Shown: one piece after another, positions 33,030-44,612 of the stretch | Numbering within the stretch: position 1 is the first letter of the stretch | How the letters are laid out: each line of letters starts with the position of its first letter | The notes under the pieces: generated by a model | Told to the model about the DNA's origin: nothing | What the model saw: the letters and a program-made list of their open reading frames with translations, nothing else | Databases searched by the model: none | Program-made: the position numbers and the translations under genes | NCBI RefSeq assembly: GCF_029633865.1 | Contig: NC_079230.1 | Span: 30,532,666-30,596,665 of the forward strand | Length of the DNA stretch: 64,000 nucleotides | Direction: 5' to 3' | Source: Lampris incognitus | Taxonomy: Eukaryota > Chordata > Actinopteri > Lampriformes > Lampridae

Positions 33030-33862
33030 CACCCCCCCATTTTTCTCCCCAACTGTACTTGGCCAATCACCCTGCTCTCTGAGCCGTCCCGGTCGCTGCT
33101 CCACCTCCTCTGCCAACCCGGGGAGGGCTGCAGACTACCACATGTCTCCTCCATACATGTGGAGCCGCCAGCCAGCGTGTGGGAGGATCAGGCTATTCCC
33201 CCCAGTTCCCCCTCCCCCCCCAAACAGGCGCCCCGACCGACCAGAGGAGGCGCTAGTGCAGCAACCAGGACACATACCCACATCCGGCTTCCCACCTGCA
33301 GACACGGCCAATCGACTCTGTGCATAACTAGTCCACCGACTTCCGGTTTCTACTGCAGCGGTCATACCAGTTTCCTGTTTGTTGGCGTGTGCTGTTGACA
33401 CTGGCCTATTTTTCGCGATGCCTGCAAGATTCACCACGGATAAATGTCAACGACACGCACACAACTGTCCACACGCCTCCACCTGCACCCGCCAGCACAC
33501 GGGTGAAAAGTCTCAAGTTGTACATATCAAGTTACGTCCTCATCATAACTGCACGTAACTTGATATGTACAACTTGAAACGTTTCACCCGTGTGCTGGCG
33601 GGTGCAGGTGAAAGTGTGTCGTTGACGTCTGTCCACGGTAAACCTTGCAGGCATCGCGAAAAATAGGCCCTTGTCAACAGCACACGCCAACAAACAGGAA
33701 ACTGGTATGACCGCTGCAGCAGAAACTGGAAGTCGGTGGACGACAGTTATGCACAGGCGCCCAACCAAGCTGGAGGTAACACGGGGATTCGAACTGGCAA
33801 TCCCCATGTTGGTAGGCAACGGAATAGGGCGCTAGGCTACCCGGACGCCCCAGCCCGACATG
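33030..33862 (-). mobile_element. Family A SINE split by a 437-bp palindrome
   Basis: SINE A tail and body at about 33030-33318, head at 33756-33862 (GGGGATTCGAACTGGCAATC in reverse). The insertion at 33319-33755 is a long inverted repeat with ends TGTGCATAACT / AGTTATGCACA and arms of about 210 bp. It looks like a foldback DNA element. About 15 bp of SINE seem to be missing at the site. Confidence 0.85.
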
Positions 33863-34759
33863 TTGTTGACTGAATGAGAGCCAACACCGTGTAGCCGCTG
33901 CGCTGAAGCTGGCTCCCTTGCTCAGGATGTATTGGAAAGTGGCCTCAGACATGTCTCTAATTCTCCTCGCGGAAGGGCCGCGGCTGGAGATCCAGTACAG
34001 ATGTGTCTGGAGCCACTTTCAGAGAAAGTGTGCGACGCGGCGGGTAGAAAGGAGCCCAATGACCTCGTTGCAAACACACAAAAGCAACATGCACAGCAGA
34101 GACGCAGCCGCCCGGCTCGCACGCAGGCACAGATCCACCTCAAAGGTACAAAAGGTTTATTAGTACCGAAAAGGCATTTGAACATTCCCTTTTAACAAGT
34201 AAACAAGTCGTCACATCAGAAGTACATTCTCATGAGATAAGATAGCTTGGTTTGTCTCGGATATTTACATTTCCTTTGTGGCTGTGCAGATGTTAGTTCA
34301 TCCAATGCAGTTTTCTCTCGCGATGACTAATCTCCTATGCTTCGCGGTAAACAGGGCAACAGTTCAGCAGACTGCTGATCCCAGTGGTTTGTCAAATCGA
34401 GAATGCGTCCCGGACACCATCCGTTATATACAGCAGCTCATCCGTAACTACTCATGCAAGTAAGCTTTCGCATCTTAAATATTCACAAACGAGTTATTTT
34501 TCAAACATGGAACTATCGAGGATATCAATAAACACGTGATCACCGTCTGTAAAATGAAGGTTTCAATAAATAAGAAATAGCTAAATTTCCATTTGAGGAT
34601 TGTTCAAAAAAAAAAAAAAAGAAGAAGAAGAAAGGTCAAATAACGCAGCTGAAGATTTGGCATCTCACATCCAGGTGTAACACAGCTTTTCACCACCGTA
34701 CAGACAGACGAGGACGCCACTTTGTCATAGCACAGTTAAAACGAAACGTGTCCTCTGCA
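33863..34759. other. Intergenic stretch with one exon-like segment
   Basis: Mostly unrecognised. A plus-strand segment at 34351-34456 has an acceptor-like GGTAAACAG and a donor-like GCAA|GTAAGC. It reads GLSNRECVPDTIRYIQQLIR in an open frame. I do not recognise it. Confidence 0.3.
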
Positions 34760-34890
34760 CACAAGCCCATCCTACTGCACAGGAGCAGCGGGCCGCTGCA
34801 GCGCCCGGGGACCAACTCCAGTTCCTCTTCCCACTGCCTTGCTCAGCGGCACAGGCAGCAGCATTAACCCTTACATGCATGTCTTTGATG
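34760..34890 (-). mobile_element. Family B SINE tail fragment
   Basis: CGCCCGGGGACCAACTCCAG and CATTAACCCTTACATGCATG, as at 24378 and 32268. Confidence 0.8.
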
Positions 34891-34929
34891 CAGAACGTTG
34901 ATTTAATGTTTAACATCACAATGAGGACC

Positions 34930-35290
34930 AACATGAAACTGAGAAGTACTTGTGTGTATATAAGTATATATACATGTACACATGTACATATATACACATA
35001 TATGTGTGTATATATGTATACATAGGTATATATGTACATTGTACATATAGACATGTGTATACATATAAATATACGTGTATACACGTGTGTACATTGTCAA
35101 TATGTACACATATATAGACATGTATACATATAGACACGTATATATATACACACACATATACATGTGTATATATACATAAGTACACATATATACATGTTTA
35201 TATACATACGTATATACATATACACATATATGTGTGAATATATACATATACACATACATGCACATACACACACACACACACACATACACA
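34930..35290. repeat. (TA)/(CA)-mixed low-complexity tract
   Basis: Degenerate atatacacatatatgtg-type sequence closing with (CA)n at about 35266-35283. Confidence 0.95.
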
Positions 35291-36019
35291 TATGTAGTTT
35301 AAGAAGAAAAATGACACCGTAAAAAGTCAGCAGAATACAAAAGTTGTCAAATAAGAATATCTAAGATTCAGTGTTTGAAGTACAGTTTGGTACATTATAG
35401 GCTACAAAAGACACTGGCAAAACAAGATCAGAACCCTAAGGCATATATGCAGTACCCTCATGCAAAGATCCGCTATCTAGGGAGTATATTGGTCTCGGAC
35501 CTGCAGCTTTCAGTTGTGCAGTAAAACCTTTGACAGAATTGGTAAGAACTGTCACCTCTTTGAAATAAACTACAAAAAGATGTAAAATATTGTGGTGTGT
35601 GTGAGGAAATGAGGTAAAGCTCCTGGGGCTGGGTATTCCCTATACAGTATTCACTTTCAAGTTACTCTACTATGAAAATGGGTAAACTGTCACAAATTGT
35701 AATAAATAAACATGGCAAATCAGAAATTGACATCTTCTCTCTTGCTCCATATTCTTCTTTTGCTCTCCCACAGGGTCCGCTATTTAGGTCCAGTGTGCTT
35801 CTGCGAAACAAACGCTGGAATAAATAGGGTTTTCTATAGAAAACTAACAATGGGCCACATTTATTGAGCAGGATATGCTTTTTCAGATTTACGCAGTTAC
35901 ATTCACACAGGAAGTGCAGTTTGCTGGTCTGAACAGGAAAACGTGTCACTATTAATATACAGCTAAAACTGTCTGCATGCAGCTTCATTTGAATGCGTTT
36001 TGGATCACGTTCTTCTTGT
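35291..36019. other. Intergenic, nothing recognised
   Basis: AT-rich, no exon or repeat family identified. Confidence 0.4.
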
Positions 36020-36430
36020 CTTGATGCTCAGTAACCCAGGTAAGAACATGAAGAAGGTGAGTCAGTCCAGAAACGTTTCATCATCATCTAAGTGACCTCT
36101 TCAGTCTCACCTGACTGCAGGTACCCCACCATTAGAAACCTAAGAGCGGACGCCTGTCGCCAACTTCCGCTTCCGGTGTGGGAAGATGGCGGCGCAAATT
36201 CACGTTTGCCGCGGCTTCACCCAGTACCGTCCACGCAGTGTCTTTGTCCACGTCTGCATCTAATTTCCACGACACGGTACCGGCTCAACTCGACTCGCCC
36301 TTTATTCGTTTAACATTACTGGAAGGTACCGGCATTTTGGTAACTACTGCCACTTTTTTGGTACCACCTTCGTCGAGGTTCCAAAAAAAAAACAAAACAA
36401 CAAAAAACGAGCGGGTACCAAAATCAACGC
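36020..36430. mobile_element. Penelope-like 3' end scrap and partial MITE
   Basis: 36020-36132 is the minus-orientation Penelope-like end (AAGTGACCTCTTCAGTCTCA). 36265-36430 matches the interior of the MITE at 26266 (GGTACCGGCTCAACTCGACT). Confidence 0.8.
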
Positions 36431-36739
36431 AGACCTCTGATTGGGCAGAGAAATGCGTCACTGCGTCATTTTGCGTCGCACGTCATCAATGCGCGCCTGG
36501 GCTGTCACCCGGCATTCTAAACACCGAAGCGGTCGAAGCGGAGTTATCTTAAAAGTATTTTGAAATGGTAAAAAAAAAATGGAGCGTTTCTCTTCGTTTG
36601 ATGGCCGGGGCAGCTGGCGCTGGATCAGCGTACCGTGGGCCCAGACCACGGCCTGGTCTGAAAGGACGCGGAAGCGGGGCAGGCTAAGCTAACTGCTAGC
36701 CCATGCAGGCCGGCAGTTCCGACAGTTATTCTCATGGCC

Positions 36740-37683
36740 GGGGGGGGGGGCACGCAAGTCTATTGACCCGCCCCCGCCCCATCAGATAGGCTACACAAAC
36801 AATACTAAACATTGTCAAATGTAAAACTAATGCAAATACCCAACATGGCTGTCGACGCTATGCCAATCTGCATGGGATTCGGAGGGCGACTACAAAGTAC
36901 AACACAATTTTGAATCACAAAACCAACAGATGAGAATAGCGGCTCACAGCATCGCAAACATACTGCGAAGCCTTCTTCCCACTTACAGCGGCTTACCAAC
37001 AGGAAATAAAGGTTTGTTTCAGAGCAAATCCTTTAGTGAAATATGGACATGCTTTAGTGAAACTATCTGTTTCATTATTTTCCAGTATGGGCATTCTAGC
37101 TACCACATTTGTTTAACTATACACAATGAAACAATGAAGCTTGGGGCCCTGCATTAGGAGAGACTAGCTTCGGGCCCCGCATCAATAGAGACTTTGTAGC
37201 TTGGGGCCCCGCATCAATAGAGACTTTGTAGCTTGGGGCCCTGCTAGAGACTGTAGCTTGGGGCCCCCGCATCAATAGAGACTTTCTAGCTTGGGGCCCT
37301 GCTAGAGACTGTAGCTTGGGGCCCCCGCATCAATAGACTTTGTAGCCTGGGGCCCTGCTAGTTACTGTAGCTTGTGGCCCCCGCATCAATAGAGTCTTTG
37401 TAGCCTGGGGCCCTGCTAGTTACTGTAGCTTGTGGTCCCCGCATCAATAGAGTCTTTGTAGCTTGGGGCCCTGCTAGAGGCTGTAGCTTGGGGCCCCGCA
37501 TGCATCAATAGAGACTATCTTGGGCCCTGCATCGCGACGCAGGGTTGGAACAAACGTCCCTTGTAGGGTATGATCGGGGATCCCTACTATACGCCAACAC
37601 AATACCCCTGACCTCTTGGGGCCCCTCGTGGTCCAGGGCCCCGGGGCACTAGCCCAGCATGCTCAGTCCGTAATCTGGCTTTA
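36740..37683 (+). mobile_element. Repeat element C, copy 1, with internal minisatellite
   Basis: Runs from AGTCTATTGACCCGCCCC to GGCCCCGGGGCACTAGCCCA. An inverted copy lies at 48178-48932. Internal tandem units (GCTTGGGGCCCCGCATCAAT plus AGAGACTTTGTA) occupy 37140-37530. No coding frame is recognised and its class is unresolved. Confidence 0.8.
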
Positions 37684-38024
37684 GTCATCCTGGCTAGCGT
37701 TCATTCTCCAGGACAGTGTTTTTTTTTTTTTATGTGTTCTTGTAGTTTTTGGATATGTAACTCGCGAGTGGGGCTGGAGCAAGATATTAACACAACACTG
37801 TGCCAACGGGTTTCTCTCTTTCTTGCCAGATGCAATAAAAACACATGCATGAACCCATACAGCCTGACAAGTCAGTTGCTGCTGCACAACCAAAGACGAG
37901 GGGCCACAAACCTCAGTCTCTGTGTTGCACTGCTGTGGGCTGGGGGAGTGTTTTGTTTCATTTCATGTGCGCAAGTGCATGAAATGAAACAACAAATAAA
38001 GTGTTTCTGATTCTGTTTCTGATT

Positions 38025-38325
38025 CTGGTCTTACAATGCTGTGAGTGCAAACATTCACATGGCCATTGTAACGCTAGTTAATGGTCATGGCCATATTTGC
38101 ATATGAAACCGATCGTTGGTTTGGGTCGTTATGCCACTGTATTGTTTCTAAGGGTGGGGGTACCTGCAGTCACTGTATTGTTTATAAGGGTGGGGGTACC
38201 TGCATTCACTGTATTGTTTCTAAGGGTGGGGGTACCTGCAGTCAGGTGAGACTGAAGAAGTCACTTAGGTGATGATGAAACGTATCTGTCAATAAATGTT
38301 GTGTCCACATGAACTGATTCAACCT
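38025..38325 (+). mobile_element. Penelope-like 3' end
   Basis: Plus-orientation 3' UTR with three 36-bp units (GGGTGGGGGTACCTGCAGTC) ending CTGATTCAACCTT. Confidence 0.88.
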
Positions 38326-38898
38326 TCATTTTCTTCTTATTTCACCAAAGCCACACTGTTAACCTCCAGCTATCATCCATTTTCCAACTGTTTGGTTTGT
38401 GTGTTGTGTGGCACACTAATACCACGGCTGACACTGATGAGTAAAAGGTGTTTTGAGATAATACATTATTCAATATAGCAACAAACTCTGACTCTAAGAA
38501 GAAATACTCTTGTCTTTTGGACACCATTCTGCTCTTCTATTAGATCAGGACACTTCCCTCTGCCCCTTATATGAGAATTTATGGGCTACACTTAATTTTA
38601 ATCAGTTGGGCCACAAATGCATTTTTCAAGTTATTGGTATTTATCAACATACGCATGTGACTAGAAATGAAGTCTACGCTCACAACTATTTTGCAGAACC
38701 AATGAGAAAAATTATTTCAGATACGCCCACCAGAAAATATACACACGTTGTTATTAAAACAACGAAACATGGGGGCTATTGCTTGTCAGCCATTCTTTTT
38801 CCAGCAGAAATGTAAAACTAAGTGTAAAAAGTCAATTTCACGTGAGAAGTCATGTTGTGCTCTCACACAGGAGTAAAACAGGAAAATATAGGTTGACA

Positions 38899-38904
38899 TT
38901 TATT
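38899..38904 (-). promoter_or_regulatory. Candidate polyadenylation signal of the YWR-repeat gene
   Basis: AATAAA on the minus strand 106 bp beyond the stop codon at 39010. Confidence 0.6.
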
Positions 38905-39009
38905 AAGCATAATTTTTACAATGCACAAACTTTTATGGGGCAAGTTTTCCCTTCCTCCTTGAACCTACAAATTCATAAAGAGACTCCGTCTATCCGTCAC
39001 ACTGGGTCA

Positions 39010-39347
39010 TTAGGGAGCTCCATCCATACCTGCCGGTGCGCCACTATGCTGCTGAAGCTGGCTGGTAAAAAAGCGCTCCCGCTGGGACACCTGCTCGTCC
39101 CACGCCTCCAGGATGCAGTTACGCTCCATGGCATCCAGGTTTAAGGTTTCTGGGTGGGCCTCCTCAATGTGGGCCCTCACCCCCTCCAGGCTGTGTGAGT
39201 ATTGCAGGTCCCCACAAACCATGCACACCAGCAGCTGGTTCAAGGGGTCGTGGTCCATGAGGTAGCGGTTCCTCCACTCAGCATCTGAGATGGGGCCTTC
39301 TTCATTGTCATTGTCATCGTAGTCAGTGAACGGGACGTCTGCTTTCT
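39010..39347 (-). CDS. YWR-repeat gene coding exon 5 (finger exon)
   Basis: Acceptor CTCTTTCAG. (G)AG AAA GCA reads EKADVPFTDYDD, then the C-x2-C-x14-H-x4-H finger, then a helix NCILEAWDEQV as in ZFTA finger modules. Confidence 0.92.
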
Positions 39348-42300
39348 CTGAAAGAGAAATACAGCATATCAACATGTATTGAAATTGAAAAATTCAAGTT
39401 TGGGGTATTCAGCACCAATAACATTTTTGCTAATAAAGCTGATACTATACCATCTGTGAAACTGGAATATGGAAAGTATCCCTCAGCCTCTGAGCAAGTG
39501 CTGCAAAGGAAAAGGCAATGTTACATTCACTATTACCATGTACTGAGCTTAAAAAGTAACCCCGCAGAGCAGCCAAAGAAGTTTCTGACCTCATTAACTG
39601 TTCAGACTCCTCAGATGCATTTATCCATTGGTCAGAATCCTATATAAGTGTGTGAGAGAGAGAGAGAGAGAGAGAGAACGAGAGCGAGAGAGGAGTGTGA
39701 CATGTAAGGAAATTTGGGGAGAAACAGTGACCAACAAATACTGTACATAGAGGAAAGTTGCTCATAGCTATATTCTGAATGACACATGCTTTCCAACAAT
39801 ATGAACAAAATAACTCAAAAGTGTGCTAATCCACAACAGACTACTTTCAGTGCCATAACTAATGACCTCACCTGTGTCTCCAGGCCCTGGAGCTGACCGT
39901 TGGCAGGCAGGATGAGCCTCCAGTTGTTGGAAGCTCTCTTTTGGGTCAGGTCCTTGTCCCTTATGGCCTTCCTGGCTCTCTGCTCCTTCTTTTTCACTCT
40001 CCAGTACTCTCTTTTCCTCTTCAGAAAGTCCTCCTCAGACTCTCCTGGGATGGGCTTTGGGGGAACCATAGTGCTAATGGGCACCAGCTTAATAGGAGTA
40101 GTTTGCATATTTTGGGGGCCTCGAGGCTGAGCACAAGGCAACTTCATGGAACTTAGAGTAGCTCTGCAGTTGGGAGTCTGACCCAGGGGTTCGATGGGTA
40201 GCAGGTTGATGCTGGACAGAGGATTATCTGGAGGTGTGAGAATAGGGAGAGATGGAGCCGTGTCTGAATCGGTGCTCTCTTGCATCTTAAGTGTCCACTT
40301 TCGAACCCTTGGATGATCAAAACTTAAAGCTGGCATTGCTTCCTGCTGTTTCTCGACCAACAGCAGCCTGCCATCCACTCCATTACCAATGGGTGAGGCG
40401 GTGGCATCAGCTCCCACAGGGTGAGATGTGGTACCAAAGCCATGAGTCATCTGTGAAGGCCCAACATGCATCTCACTCTGTTCCACAGCCAGTGACTGGG
40501 AGACGCTGCTGATGGGTGGTTTAACCTGAAGGGTATCAGGCGACTGTCCAGCATTGGATGTGGTAGGGCTGACAACCAGGACAGTGGGGATACTAGTTAC
40601 TGCGGTAAGCGTGGCGTTGGGGCGGTTGGGTTGGGGAGCTGGTTTTGTTGGCAGACTTGAGCCCTGAGCTGGCTTGGCAGTGTTGATAATTACAAGATTT
40701 GGAGCCTGGAAGACAGCAAAACAAAACAAAACAGGTGAGTTGTATCTGTATGCCACAAGGAAAAGTAATGGAAGCCAATCAATGCTTCATTAATAAATGC
40801 AGGTTTTCAAAACATCCACCTAGGTGTTTGTCTCAAGCTTTTAAGGGGCCCTCTGAATCACGCTGCTCTCTCTCTTTGTTAGTCAAGTGTCAAATGCCAG
40901 AGAGGTTGGTGGTGTAATGATTCAGGTTTCAGTAGCACTGGAAACTGGCCATACCAAAAAGTTCAGCCCTTCACTGTTAGTGCTCTCTAGTAAATCGACA
41001 TCAGTTGTCAAATATAATTTGTCCTCATTGATCTCTTTGACACCAATAGAAACATGCATGAACACTATACACACTAAGAGAAATTAGAGGTCAGGAAATG
41101 GTTGAATTTTGTGACCCTTGACCCCTGGTGTAGAAACAATGCTGATACATTTTAACATATAAACCAACCTGAATTGTTTTTGAGGGCATCTGCAGGCTGT
41201 ATTTTCCCTGACAGACACTCTCTTTCTGTCTGGCCTTTGACTTGGCTCTCTGCTGCCTCTTCATCAGCTTCCAGTACTCCCTCTTCTTCTGCAGGCTGCT
41301 CGTACCACTCTGCTCGGCCGCAGCTGTGGTTTGCCGCTGCTGTACCTGTGTTAGCAATGAGCTATTCTTTTTGCTTTGTTGCTGTGCTAGTGGCTGATAT
41401 TTTTGCTCAGAACTCAGTCCTGGGAGTAGCTGGGGATTTTGTTGATCCAAGGGTAGATGATGCAGCTTTGGTGACTCTGGGGGGCAACAGTGCTGAAGGC
41501 TTACCTTTTTAGCACGCAGCCTCTGGGCTCTGCGTGGGAGAGATGGGGTTGGGCCAGCCGAGGGTGCTTGAGATGAATGTTGAGATGTTGAGTGCAGGGG
41601 GCCTTCACTGGATGAAGACAGAAGTGTGAGTATTTCATCAGTCTGATGTGAACTATTGAGATGAGGACTTGGTGAGCTAGCAGGCACCAAGGCATCAGCA
41701 TCTGCCTGCAAGCTTTTGATCCCTAGTGTCATATCAGCAGGTATTGGCACCTTCTCTTCATCTCTGATGGAGAGCAGAGCTACATCTGGCTTCATCTCCT
41801 GCTCAGAGAATTCCTTTGCCTCGGTTTTACATGGAGCATGATCTGTTATATCACCACTATGTTCATTTTTACATTCAGTCACTGTGCTAAGTGATTCCTC
41901 CAGGAGTTTTTTCATGGAGGCCACAGCCAGGAGAGTGGTGGCTTGGCTGTCTGCACTCAAAGCTGGGTCAGGCTCTGAGGGGGGTGGAGGAGAGGGTGAT
42001 AGTTTGATATCTGGACAGATGGCTTGCTCCGGTTGAGAATTTAGGTCATCTGCTGTTGTCAATTCTTCATCTTTTTTCTCATTTGCTTGTGGTGTAATAG
42101 CCAGACTGCAGTTAAGTAAAGATGAGTGAGGCTGAATATTGATTGTTTGGATAGGGAAGTTACTGTTTTCTGCACAATTTGTCACTGTTGTTTGTTGAGG
42201 AACAATCAGCTTTTGCAGCTTTCTCCGCTGTAAGGCTGCGTTGCCCCTAGCTTGCAACACACCCTGCTTTAGCCGCGCAGCACGAGCTGCCCTCTGCTCT

Positions 42301-44612
42301 CGTTTCTTAATCCTCCAATATTCCCTCTTTTTTGCCATCCGATCCTCCTCAGAGCGTCCTGGATCCAGAGAAGGTGGCGCTCTTGAAGGTGCAGAACTTG
42401 AGACAGCCATTTTCATGACACAACCGCCAATGCTTGGCGTTACCATTGACACTCCAGAAATAGCCCCCTGGAGACTCTGAGGGTGAATGAGTGTGATCTG
42501 TGCAGGACTTGCAGCAACTAATTTATGTGAATTAGTAATTGTTGTAGTTGTGCCCTCAGGTTTAGTCCTTGGTCTGATTGACAGGAGTCTGGGAGGCTTT
42601 TTCACAGACTGATTGGCAAATGGAAAGGAGACTTTCACCTGAGCTAGGTGCAGTGGAGGGGGGGGCCGGTTTACCCTAATCGTATCTCCTAGCACTAAAT
42701 TTCTATTGGCACTTTCAGCTTTGGTTTGAGGTTGATCTTGAGGGTGAGTTATTATGTTACAAACAGATGGTAGTATATCAACCTCCTTTTTAGTGTAGAG
42801 CTCTGAAGGAACTTGGGGAATGTTTATGGTCACAGTCCCATCCTCTTTGATGAACCCACCAATGGTCTCAGAGGCATGTATGAGGGTGGTTCCTGTTGGC
42901 TGGGTCACTGTACTGCAGGCCTCTGCTTTGGCTCTTCTCATCTCTTCGAGTATATTCTGGTAACGCTTGACTCTTCTCATCGTAGAATCCTTCTCCTTTA
43001 ACTTTGCTTTTACCTCAGCTGACAATTTGGCTCGCTGCTCACGCTTCTTGAGGCGCCAATATTCTCTCCTCCTGGCTGCTGTCTGCTCAGGTGTCTCATT
43101 CGGGTCGATCCTGGGGGCATTTCTCCTATGACTCAGGAAATTTTTTTGTGCTTCGATGAACCTCTGTCTTGGCATCCTACATCGGGAAATCCCCCGACTA
43201 GCATTTGAAAAATGTATGTGAATGGGAAGTTTTCTGATTTGTTCTGACTTTTTCTCAACACTAACATCAGTGGCAATGGCTGTCTGTGTGGTCTTGGCCC
43301 CTTGTGGATCTTCTACTTTTATTTGAACTGCTTGCTGGTTCTGGTTGGGGCTAAATGTGAATAGTTTACCTGTGCCTGAATTTAAATGATCAATCTCCTC
43401 TTTGACGGCTACGCTACTTTGTTGAGGCATGGAAGTTGACGCATACACACCCATGGCTCGGGTATTCTTTAGCGACCGTCCAGCAGAAGAAAGTGGGTTC
43501 TTGACCCTACTAACACACCGTCTCTGGCTTGCTCTTTTCACAGACAATGGAGAGGGAAGTTGATCAAGAACCACGCTGCCTGACTGGCCTGTTCTTTGCA
43601 TTTTTCGTCTCTGTAGTGTTTGTTCTGTGCTTATTGTCTTTTCTCTTGTTTTAGCTAATTTAGCTGCCAACTTTGCTCTCTGCTCACGCTTTTTGATCCT
43701 CCACTGCTCCCTGCGTTTGGCAGCTCTTTCTTCCTCAGACTGTGGAGTATGCTGTGTGGTACCAATACCTTTAGCCCCTGGGGTGTTGACCAAGGCACAC
43801 TTTTTTTCAACTTGAGGTGTTGTGTTTGCTGCTCGGCCCACTACTTTAAATGGAACAGAAGCAGATGGAGAAGACACAAGCACTATGCCCGGGGTAACAT
43901 TAGTAGTTACTGGCTTGGCCTGAATGCGTACTACCAATTGTGCCTTACGTTGTGCTTTAGGCACTGATATACCCTGCATAGACACACACAGTTGAGGTGT
44001 CAGTTTAGATGAGTCGCCATTAATAGTGGTCAATCTACCCTGTGGCTGACTAGGTGCAGTCCCTGAAGATTGCACCTTCACTCTGATCGGAGGCACTGAG
44101 GAACTCTTTGTGATCGGGGTTCCACTGTTTTTGGGTGAGGTAATGGACCTGCTCACATTGCCCCCTGTGGATAGGCATTTCACTGTGGCTTTGTTGGCCA
44201 AAGCCTCTTTGGCTGACCTGGAAGTTGACGCTGGAAATTGAGGCAAGACTTTGTTGAGTTTCATCTTCTGGAACCACTTCTCTTTTTGGCTTCTCCCTTC
44301 TCCTTGTCCACTCAGAAATGGGGGAGATCCCGCTTTGAACGACTCATTCCGCAGTGGGAGAGGGGAAACAACCTTAGAGTTGGATACACGGGAATTCGAT
44401 GATGAAGAGGCATTTCTATGTTGGAGCTTTTCCCCTTCACAATCCCGTTTTAGCTTTCTCCTTCTCTCCGACAACCGGGCCCTCTGCTCCCGTTTCTTGG
44501 TTCTCCAGTATTCTCTCTTTTGGGCAAGGGTGGCATCATCATAGTCTGAGGCAGGCTGGTAGTGGTGGGCCGTGGAACCACCAGCTTCTCCTATACCTTT
44601 CATGGCTGGCAT
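39010..44612 (-). CDS. Large nuclear-type protein with six YWR-KKREQR basic motifs and a SPIN-DOC/ZFTA-type zinc finger, 1571 aa
   Basis: Five coding exons: 44612-41169, 40705-39872, 39639-39590, 39500-39451 and 39347-39010. All are GT-AG with phases 0,0,2,1, totalling 4716 nt. The start chosen is ATG 44612 (MPAMKGIGEAGG). The frame extends upstream to an ATG at 44819, but that part looks like UTR. Six copies of REYWRxKKREQRA centre near residues 35, 303, 518, 765, 1113 and 1382, each usually after an acidic stretch (SEEDRMAKK, SEEERAAKR). Long Ser/Pro/Thr-rich, probably disordered, linkers separate them. The end carries WRNRYLMDHDPLN and a C2H2 finger Cys1501, Cys1504, His1519, His1524, the type found in ZFTA and SPINDOC. 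Nuclear, chromatin or nucleic-acid-binding use is inferred from the basic motifs and finger. I do not know an established name. Human SPINDOC is shorter with an N-terminal finger. Confidence 0.88.
39451..39500 (-). CDS. YWR-repeat gene coding exon 4 (50 nt)
   Basis: Acceptor CCTTTGCAG, donor AGATG|GTATAG. Encodes TCSEAEGYFPYSSFTD, phase in 2, out 1. It restores exactly the frame the finger exon needs. Confidence 0.75.
39590..39639 (-). CDS. YWR-repeat gene coding exon 3 (50 nt)
   Basis: Acceptor CTTATATAG, donor ATGAG|GTCAGA. Encodes DSDQWINASEESEQLM. Too short for an ORF search and found by phase: in 0, out 2. Confidence 0.75.
39872..40705 (-). CDS. YWR-repeat gene coding exon 2 (residues 1149-1426)
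   Basis: Acceptor CTTCCAG, donor ACACAG|GTGAGG, 834 nt, phase 0 to 0. Carries motif 6 (REYWRVKKKEQRARKA). Confidence 0.92.
40706..41168. other. Intron of the YWR-repeat gene
   Basis: AT-rich intron between coding exons 1 and 2. No repeat recognised. Confidence 0.6.
41169..44612 (-). CDS. YWR-repeat gene coding exon 1 (residues 1-1148)
   Basis: 3444 nt without a stop, ending ATTCAG|GTTGGT in phase 0. Carries motifs 1-5. The length of open frame and the conserved repeated motif rule out chance. Confidence 0.92.

Noticed and set aside
33922-34195. Overlapping ORFs of 81-87 codons on both strands
   Set aside because: No family similarity. Cys/Arg-rich composition suggests a GC-rich non-coding stretch.
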